From assembly GCA_020027805.1 (NCBI GenBank), contig JAHKKQ010000072.1:1-10848 (forward strand): a stretch of 10,848 nt of DNA. Direction: 5' to 3'. The stretch is from Candidatus Dadabacteria bacterium. Its GTDB lineage: Bacteria > Desulfobacterota_D > UBA1144 > Nemesobacterales > UBA2774. The first letter of the stretch is position 1. The number at the start of each line of letters is the position of its first letter. The notes under the pieces were generated by a model, which searched no databases, was not told where the DNA came from, and saw only the letters and a program-made list of their open reading frames with translations. Shown here piece after piece: positions 6,416 to 10,848 of the stretch. Position numbers and translations under genes: made by a program.

Positions 6416-6448
6416 CTGGATTCCCGATAAAAGCATTCGGGAATGACA
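6416..6448. repeat. short palindromic repeat (CTGGATTCCCG...CGGGAATGACA)
   Basis: ATTCCCG (6420-6426) and CGGGAAT (6438-6444) form a perfect 7-bp inverted repeat with an 11-base loop, flanked by CTGG and GACA. This is a common dispersed repeat type, different in sequence from the two repeats just before it. Its right edge lies about a dozen bases before the -10 of the next gene. Confidence 0.6.
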
Positions 6449-6460
6449 AAATTGAGAATG

Positions 6461-6466
6461 TATAAT
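6461..6466 (+). promoter_or_regulatory. -10 element for a leaderless Nif3-family transcript
   Basis: A perfect TATAAT lies eight bases before the ATG at 6475, so the transcript would start at or next to the start codon. No Shine-Dalgarno is present. I see no good -35 at 16-18 bases; TG lies directly before the -10. Confidence 0.45.
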
Positions 6467-6474
6467 TTTCTCCA

Positions 6475-7233
6475 ATGCCAAAGTTAGAAAAAATAGTCCG
6501 GTTCCTGGACGATTATCTTAAAACCGACGATGTAAAGGATTCCTCATGGAACGGCCTCCAGTTTGAAGGCAGAGGCACAGTGAAGAAGGCGGCGTTCGCC
6601 GTAGACGCCGGGGTCGAGTCCTTCAAGATGTCAGTCGAAGAAAAGGCGGACATGCTCATAGTTCATCACGGCCATTTCTGGGATTTCCGTAACCCCTCCA
6701 TAACAGGCTGGGCGAAGGAGAGGGTCAAAATTTTATTCGAGAACGATATTTCACTATACGTAAGTCATAATCCGCTCGACCGACATAAAGAGATCGGCCA
6801 TAACGCCGAGCTTCTTAAGCTGTTGGGAGCAAAGATAACGGGCGAGTTTTTCCTTTATCACGGGAAGAATATAGGCTGGATAGGGGAGTGCAAAAAGGCG
6901 CTTCCGCTCAAAGAGATCGAGGAGAAGCTCAACCGTGAGTTAAATACCGTGTGCAGGGTGCTCCCGCTCGGCAGGAAAAGGGTAAGGACGATAGCCGTAT
7001 GCAGCGGTGGGGGGAGCTACAGCGGGTTTTATAACGCCCTCGACGCCGGGGTGGATCTGTACATCACGGGGGACGCCGTCGAGATATACCATACGGCCAA
7101 AGACGCCGGGATTAACGTAATATTCGCGGGGCACCACGCGACTGAAACGCTGGGGTTAAGAGCCCTCTCCCGGATTGTGCAAAAGAAGCTCGAAATAGAG
7201 ACGGTTTTCATCGATCTGCCGACAGGTTTATAA
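6475..7233 (+). CDS. Nif3/YbgI-family dinuclear metal-binding protein
   Basis: The 252-residue length is the usual one for short bacterial Nif3-like (DUF34) proteins, without the insert found in longer members. The expected dimetal ligands are visible: His64 and His65 (IVHHGHFW), Asp102 (HNPLD, 98-102), and His220 and Glu224 (AGHHATE). The N-terminal SSWNGLQFEG (23-32) and GDAVEIYHTAKDAGI (199-213) are also typical. The family forms hexameric toroids with a dinuclear metal centre; its cellular role is debated, with links to metal insertion and to GTP cyclohydrolase-type annotations. I chose ATG 6475 because TATAAT lies just upstream and the protein begins like its relatives; there is no ribosome site. 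A separate promoter precedes the next gene 102 bases downstream, so the two are likely separate units. Confidence 0.88.
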   Translation: MPKLEKIVRFLDDYLKTDDVKDSSWNGLQFEGRGTVKKAAFAVDAGVESFKMSVEEKADMLIVHHGHFWDFRNPSITGWAKERVKILFENDISLYVSHNPLDRHKEIGHNAELLKLLGAKITGEFFLYHGKNIGWIGECKKALPLKEIEEKLNRELNTVCRVLPLGRKRVRTIAVCSGGGSYSGFYNALDAGVDLYITGDAVEIYHTAKDAGINVIFAGHHATETLGLRALSRIVQKKLEIETVFIDLPTGL

Positions 7234-7280
7234 GATATTCCGCGCCGGTACTCCCACCCTCCCGCATGTCCTCGTTTCGA

Positions 7281-7309
7281 TTGACAAAACATGCTCCAAG
7301 TCTTAGACT
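7281..7309 (+). promoter_or_regulatory. sigma70-like promoter of leuA
   Basis: TTGACA (7281-7286, perfect -35), a 17-base spacer and TAGACT (7304-7309, 4 of 6) predict a start near 7316 and a leader of about 20 nt. That leader is too short for a leucine attenuator or T-box, so any such control would have to lie elsewhere. Confidence 0.6.
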
Positions 7310-7335
7310 AATTTGAGTTTGAGGAGGCGTACGAG

Positions 7336-8883
7336 ATGGGCAGCGACAACATGGTGAAGATATTCGATACGACTTTAAGGGACGGAGAGCAGGCCCCGGG
7401 CTGCGGTATGACCGCGGAAGAGAAGCTTAGGGTCGCTCACCAGCTCGAAAAGCTCGGCGTCGATGTCATCGAAGCCGGCTTCCCCATTTCTTCCGAGGGC
7501 GATTTCGAGTCTGTGAAGGTCATAGCGGAGAAGATACGCGGTTGTGAGATCGCGGGTCTCTGCAGGGCTAACTTCAACGACATCGACAGGGGCTGGGAAG
7601 CAGTCAGGAACGCCGAGTACCCGAGGATACACACCTTCATCGCCACCTCCGATATTCATCTGAAGCATAAGCTCAGGAAATCGAGGGACGAGGTGCTTGA
7701 GATCATCAGCACCGCGGTCAAGCACGCGAGACACTATACGGAGAACGTGGAATTCTCCTGTGAAGACGCGACCAGGACTGATTTAGACTACCTCTGCCGT
7801 GCGGTAGATGTCGCGGTGAGGTCCGGAGCCAGGATTATAAACATCCCGGACACGGTCGGGTATACGGTCCCCGAAGAGTTCGCGTCCATCATAAGGACGC
7901 TAAAGGAAAAGGTGCCCGGCCTTGACGATATTATTCTCAGCGTCCACTGCCATAACGACCTTGGGCTTGCAGTGGCGAACTCCATCTCCGCGATAAGGGA
8001 AGGGGCAAGGCAGGTCGAGTGCACGATCAACGGTCTCGGAGAGAGGGCGGGGAACGCTTCGCTCGAAGAGATAGTAATGGGGCTCAAGGTCAGGAATGAC
8101 CGTAACCCCTTCAAGACGAGAATCCACACAGAGCAGCTGTACCCGACGAGCAGGCTTGTCTCGCAGGTGACGGGTGTGAACGTCCAGCCGAATAAGGCGA
8201 TAGTGGGGGCAAACGCCTTCGCCCACGAAGCGGGTATCCATCAGGACGGCGTTCTAAAGGAAAGGATCACTTATGAAATCATGGACCCGGAAGAGGTAGG
8301 AATTCCCTCGAATAAACTTATCCTCGGAAAGCACTCAGGACGGCATGCTTTTAAAGACCGCCTGGAGGACTACGGGTATTTCCTCGACGATAAGGCTTTC
8401 GAGAACGCGTTTAAGAAGTTCAAGGACCTAGCGGACAAGAAAAAATACGTGTTCGACGAGGATATCGAAGCCCTGATCAGCGAGGAGTTCGTACGTTCGT
8501 CCGATTTTTACAAGCTCATTTCTGCCAACTACTCGGGCGGGTCCGACATGCAGCCCGTTGCGACCGTAAAACTGCTGATAGACGGCAAGGAAGTTACGAT
8601 CTCCGAGAGCGGGGACGGCCCTGTGGACGCGGCCTATCAGGCTGTATCCAAAGCCACCGGACTCAATCCCACCCTGGAAAACTACGTAGTCGCCTCGATA
8701 ACGGAGGGGATAGACGCACAGGGAGAAGTTACGGTCAGGGTTGAAGACGAAGGGGTCATCACCCAGGGCCAGGGATCTAACACAGATATAGTGGTTGCAA
8801 GCGTAAAGGCATACGTAAACGCCCTTAACAAGCTCCGCTGGCGGAAAGAGCATCCGAAGAGGGTTACATCCCAGGGGATGTAA
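7336..8883 (+). CDS. leuA: 2-isopropylmalate synthase
   Basis: The 515-residue enzyme condenses acetyl-CoA with 2-oxoisovalerate in the first committed step of leucine synthesis. The catalytic TIM barrel shows IFDTTLRDGEQ (9-19), the metal-binding HCHNDLG motif (204-210) and NGLGERAGNASLEE (232-245, with Asn240). HEAGIHQDG (297-305) lies in the linker, and LGKHSGRHAF (330-339) marks the second linker region. Residues about 400-500 are the C-terminal LeuA regulatory domain, with GQGSNTDIVVASVKAYVNAL (478-497), so leucine feedback inhibition is expected. Length fits bacterial LeuA; homocitrate or citramalate synthase are less likely alternatives given the overall match. GAGGAGG lies eight bases before the ATG; Met6 is an alternative start. 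No other leu or ilv gene is in the window, so the pathway is split or continues elsewhere. Confidence 0.93.
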   Translation: MGSDNMVKIFDTTLRDGEQAPGCGMTAEEKLRVAHQLEKLGVDVIEAGFPISSEGDFESVKVIAEKIRGCEIAGLCRANFNDIDRGWEAVRNAEYPRIHTFIATSDIHLKHKLRKSRDEVLEIISTAVKHARHYTENVEFSCEDATRTDLDYLCRAVDVAVRSGARIINIPDTVGYTVPEEFASIIRTLKEKVPGLDDIILSVHCHNDLGLAVANSISAIREGARQVECTINGLGERAGNASLEEIVMGLKVRNDRNPFKTRIHTEQLYPTSRLVSQVTGVNVQPNKAIVGANAFAHEAGIHQDGVLKERITYEIMDPEEVGIPSNKLILGKHSGRHAFKDRLEDYGYFLDDKAFENAFKKFKDLADKKKYVFDEDIEALISEEFVRSSDFYKLISANYSGGSDMQPVATVKLLIDGKEVTISESGDGPVDAAYQAVSKATGLNPTLENYVVASITEGIDAQGEVTVRVEDEGVITQGQGSNTDIVVASVKAYVNALNKLRWRKEHPKRVTSQGM

Positions 8884-8955
8884 AGCCTTATAATCCCTCA
8901 CAATCTGATTTCCCGAAACCAATTCGACGGACTTGCTATATACTTACCTTGAGTC

Positions 8956-10422
8956 ATGGCATTTCCCACAAAAACCATCGAGAATTTCGTAAAAGCCGGC
9001 TATCCGATCATTTACCTCGTCTCGTCGGAGGAGGAAAGGGTCGAGAATACCATTAAATCGATTGCCAAAAATATCTACGGGGATTCCGGTAAATTCTCGG
9101 TATGGTCTTGCACCGAGGGTTTCAGAGACGGCTCGGAAAACCTGGTTAAAGCCCTCGATAAAGCGGTGGAGGAGCAATCAAAGGGCTTCTATTTGTTTAA
9201 GGATGTAAATTATTTTCTCGACAATCCGAGGATTCTGAGAAAACTGAAAGATGCATATCAAAGATTAAGGAAATCACCCAGGACAATTTTCATTATTTCT
9301 CATTCCGTTTCGATACCGCTCGAGATAGAGAAGGAAGTGGCTGTAATCGACATCGACCTCCCTGACAGGTCTGAAACCGGCAAGATTTTCGACTTCACAG
9401 TAAAGACATACACGCCCGAGAGCGTGCAGAATACGATGAAGCCCTATTTCAGGGAAGCTGCCATCAACGCGCTCCAGGGGCTGGGTGCGCTCGAGATGGA
9501 GCTGGCCATGAGGAGGACTCTCGTTGGGAGGGAGGAGCTTGGGGAGGAGGCGGTCGATGCGCTTCTCGAGGAGAAGGCGCAGCTCGTGAGGAAATCGGGC
9601 ACGCTCGATTTCGTGAGGAGCAGGATCGATATAGACAAGGTCGGGGGACTCGAGAATATAAAGGAGTGGCTCAAGGTGAGGCGGCTCGCCTTTTCGAGCG
9701 AGGCCAGGGAGTTCGGGCTCGATACGCCGAAGGGCATACTGCTGATGGGCATTAGCGGGTGCGGTAAGAGCCTCTGCGCGAAGGCTATAGCCACGGCGTG
9801 GAACCTGCCCCTGCTGAGGCTCGACCTGAACCAGGTCTACAGCGAGGCATTCGGGAGCCCGGAGGCTGCGTTCAGGAAAGCGATAAAGACGGTTGAAGCG
9901 ACCGCCCCGTGCGTGCTGTGGATAGACGAGATCGAGGCGGGTATCACGAGGAGCGGGGAGAAGTCGGGGGACAGCCCCACGTCGAGGATATTCGGATACT
10001 TCCTCACATGGATGCAGGAAAAGGCGTATCCGGTCTTCGTTACGGCGACCGCGAACCAGATAGATTTGCTCCCGCCCGAAATTCTCCGGAAGGGCAGGTT
10101 CGACGAGATATTCTTTATCACGCTTCCTAATCAAAAAGAGCGTCGCGAGATATTCAGGATCCACCTCCAGAACCGGGGAAAGAACCCCGACGGCTTCGAC
10201 CTCGATTCGCTCGCCAAGAACACGGAGGGGCTAAGCGGGGCCGAGATAGAGCAGGCCGTCATTTCGGCGCTGTTCGAGTCCTATTCCAAGGGGAAGGAGC
10301 TCGACGACAGGGAGCTTATAATCGCGGCTTCATCTATCGTGCCGCTCTCGACGACGATGCGGGAGGAGATTTCCAAGCTCGAGCGCTGGGCTTCGAACAG
10401 GGCGGTGAAGGCGTCGAGGTAA
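8956..10422 (+). CDS. Ycf46-like AAA ATPase
   Basis: The 488-residue protein has an N-terminal region (about 1-215) beginning FVKAGYPIIYLVSSEEERVE (11-30), a pattern typical of Ycf46-type ATPases. A classic AAA domain follows (about 225-440). It shows Walker A GISGCGKS (265-272), Walker B VLWIDEIE (320-327), sensor 1 in TATAN (Asn367), the arginine-finger segment RKGRFDE (378-384) and sensor 2 GLSGAEIEQAV (425-435). All key catalytic residues are present, so it should hydrolyse ATP as a ring. No membrane segment or FtsH-type protease domain is present. The Ycf46 family is known from cyanobacteria, plastids and other bacteria, with roles suggested in carbon and photosynthesis regulation; the role here is unknown. 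The ATG at 8956 has no clear ribosome site. TATACT at 8939-8944 lies 11 bases before it, hinting at a very short leader. It is followed by a tRNA gene. Confidence 0.85.
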   Translation: MAFPTKTIENFVKAGYPIIYLVSSEEERVENTIKSIAKNIYGDSGKFSVWSCTEGFRDGSENLVKALDKAVEEQSKGFYLFKDVNYFLDNPRILRKLKDAYQRLRKSPRTIFIISHSVSIPLEIEKEVAVIDIDLPDRSETGKIFDFTVKTYTPESVQNTMKPYFREAAINALQGLGALEMELAMRRTLVGREELGEEAVDALLEEKAQLVRKSGTLDFVRSRIDIDKVGGLENIKEWLKVRRLAFSSEAREFGLDTPKGILLMGISGCGKSLCAKAIATAWNLPLLRLDLNQVYSEAFGSPEAAFRKAIKTVEATAPCVLWIDEIEAGITRSGEKSGDSPTSRIFGYFLTWMQEKAYPVFVTATANQIDLLPPEILRKGRFDEIFFITLPNQKERREIFRIHLQNRGKNPDGFDLDSLAKNTEGLSGAEIEQAVISALFESYSKGKELDDRELIIAASSIVPLSTTMREEISKLERWASNRAVKASR

Positions 10423-10437
10423 TTTTTCGGATGTTTC

Positions 10438-10466
10438 TTTCCAGTTGCGAAAAATTCATATAGAAT
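10438..10466 (+). promoter_or_regulatory. possible promoter of tRNA-Ala
   Basis: TTTCCA (10438-10443, 4 of 6), a 17-base spacer and TAGAAT (10461-10466, 5 of 6) would start transcription near 10473, about a dozen bases before the mature tRNA. The position is suitable but the -35 is weak. Confidence 0.4.
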
Positions 10467-10485
10467 CCTTACCAATCACAGACGT

Positions 10486-10562
10486 GGGGATGTAGCTCAG
10501 CTTGGGAGAGCGCCGCGTTCGCAACGCGGAGGTCGCGGGTTCGATTCCCGTCATCTCCACCA
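10486..10562 (+). tRNA. tRNA-Ala (anticodon CGC)
   Basis: The full cloverleaf is visible. The acceptor stem is GGGGATG/CATCTCC, the D arm GCTC...GAGC, the anticodon stem CCGCG/CGCGG with loop TTCGCAA (anticodon CGC at 10520-10522, reading GCG), and the T arm GCGGG-TTCGATT-CCCGT. The discriminator is A, and CCA is encoded (10560-10562). The acceptor stem has a G3-U70 wobble pair, the main alanine identity signal, which confirms the assignment. It is 77 nt long. Confidence 0.96.
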
Positions 10563-10707
10563 GTCTTAAAGCCCTCTGTGCCGCTGAATCCTTTTCAAAA
10601 TCCTATGTTCGAGGCATATTAAGCCGTCCTCAGATTTCACGATACTACACATAGACTGCGGATGATAGACGTACCCCGGCACCAAGAAAAATCGATATAG
10701 TTTCGCA

Positions 10708-10736
10708 TTGCGTTGTGTTAATATCTATGATATACG
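10708..10736 (+). promoter_or_regulatory. possible extended -10 promoter of the last gene
   Basis: TTGCGT (10708-10713), a 17-base spacer and TATACG (10731-10736) lie upstream of the secreted-protein gene. TGA directly before the -10 gives the extended TGn motif, which can compensate for the weak -35. The start would be near 10743, with a leader of about 34 nt. Confidence 0.45.
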
Positions 10737-10776
10737 GAGTTCATTGCGTGAGATCTCCTGGCAGGGGGTGATAGAA

Positions 10777-10848
10777 ATGAGGGGTAAATTCTTAGCAGGC
10801 GCGACGGTTATTTTTCTTCTTTTGGCGGCTCTTACTTCCCATGCCGCG
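10777..10848 (+). CDS. secreted protein, N-terminus only (runs off the window)
   Basis: Only 24 codons are visible. They encode a classic secretion signal: basic MRGK, a hydrophobic core ATVIFLLLAAL and TSHAA, which could be the cleavage region. The start is well supported by AGGGGGTGAT (10763-10772), a close match to a Shine-Dalgarno, a few bases before the ATG. The mature protein and its function lie beyond the right edge. Confidence 0.7.
   Translation, partial: MRGKFLAGATVIFLLLAALTSHAA

Noticed and set aside
9274..10164. 296-codon open frame on the minus strand within the AAA ATPase gene
   Set aside because: Shadow of the AAA domain; the translation is Arg/Leu/Pro-rich with no domain signature.
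10486..10848. tRNA-Ala as an integration site for a mobile element
   Set aside because: No integrase and no repeat of the tRNA 3' end are visible in the DNA that follows within the window.

Overview
The window (10.8 kb, moderately GC-rich coding DNA with many AGG/AGA Arg and ATA Ile codons) looks like the chromosome of a Gram-negative bacterium. It carries an outer-envelope type lipoprotein, a periplasmic LysM protein, a sigma54-type two-component system, leucine biosynthesis and a tRNA-Ala. The style suggests a deltaproteobacterium-like or related deep lineage, but no rRNA or clear marker is present, so the taxon is inferred only weakly. I see no transposase, integrase, phage gene or CRISPR array.

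Layout. Positions 1-823 (minus) hold the N-terminal part of a GT4-type glycosyltransferase that runs off the left edge. It starts with GTG and has a strong sigma70-like promoter at 891-919. Positions 986-2329 (minus) hold a two-gene envelope operon, a secreted LysM protein followed by a YbgF/CpoB-like TPR lipoprotein, closed by an intrinsic terminator at 961-983. Across a 333-bp divergent intergenic region lies a plus-strand pair, a membrane histidine kinase (TTG start, 2663-3931) and an NtrC-class sigma54 activator (GTG start, 3996-5372).

The key observation is a near-consensus sigma54 promoter (TGGCAT-N5-TTGCC, GG-N10-GC) at 2386-2401 on the minus strand, pointing at the LysM-YbgF operon. 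It is the only convincing -24/-12 element I found in the intergenic DNA. With the adjacent NtrC-class regulator it suggests a self-contained envelope-sensing circuit, laid out like the divergent zraP/zraSR locus of enterobacteria but with a different output.

A 614-bp gene-free stretch (5373-5986) follows, with remnants of dispersed palindromic repeats. Next come a small GlsB/YeaQ-type membrane protein (5987-6259), three different palindromic repeats back to back (6287-6444), and a Nif3/YbgI-family metal protein (6475-7233). The Nif3 gene seems to be leaderless, with TATAAT eight bases before its ATG. Then come leuA (7336-8883) with its own sigma70 promoter, a Ycf46-like AAA ATPase (8956-10422), tRNA-Ala(CGC) (10486-10562), and the start of a secreted protein (from 10777) cut by the right edge.

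The right half is a series of housekeeping genes that seem to be transcribed separately. The left half is the more coherent system (envelope genes plus regulator). Nothing here is an obviously new defence or mobile system; the TCS/LysM circuit and the repeat-embedded leaderless promoter are the parts most worth checking.
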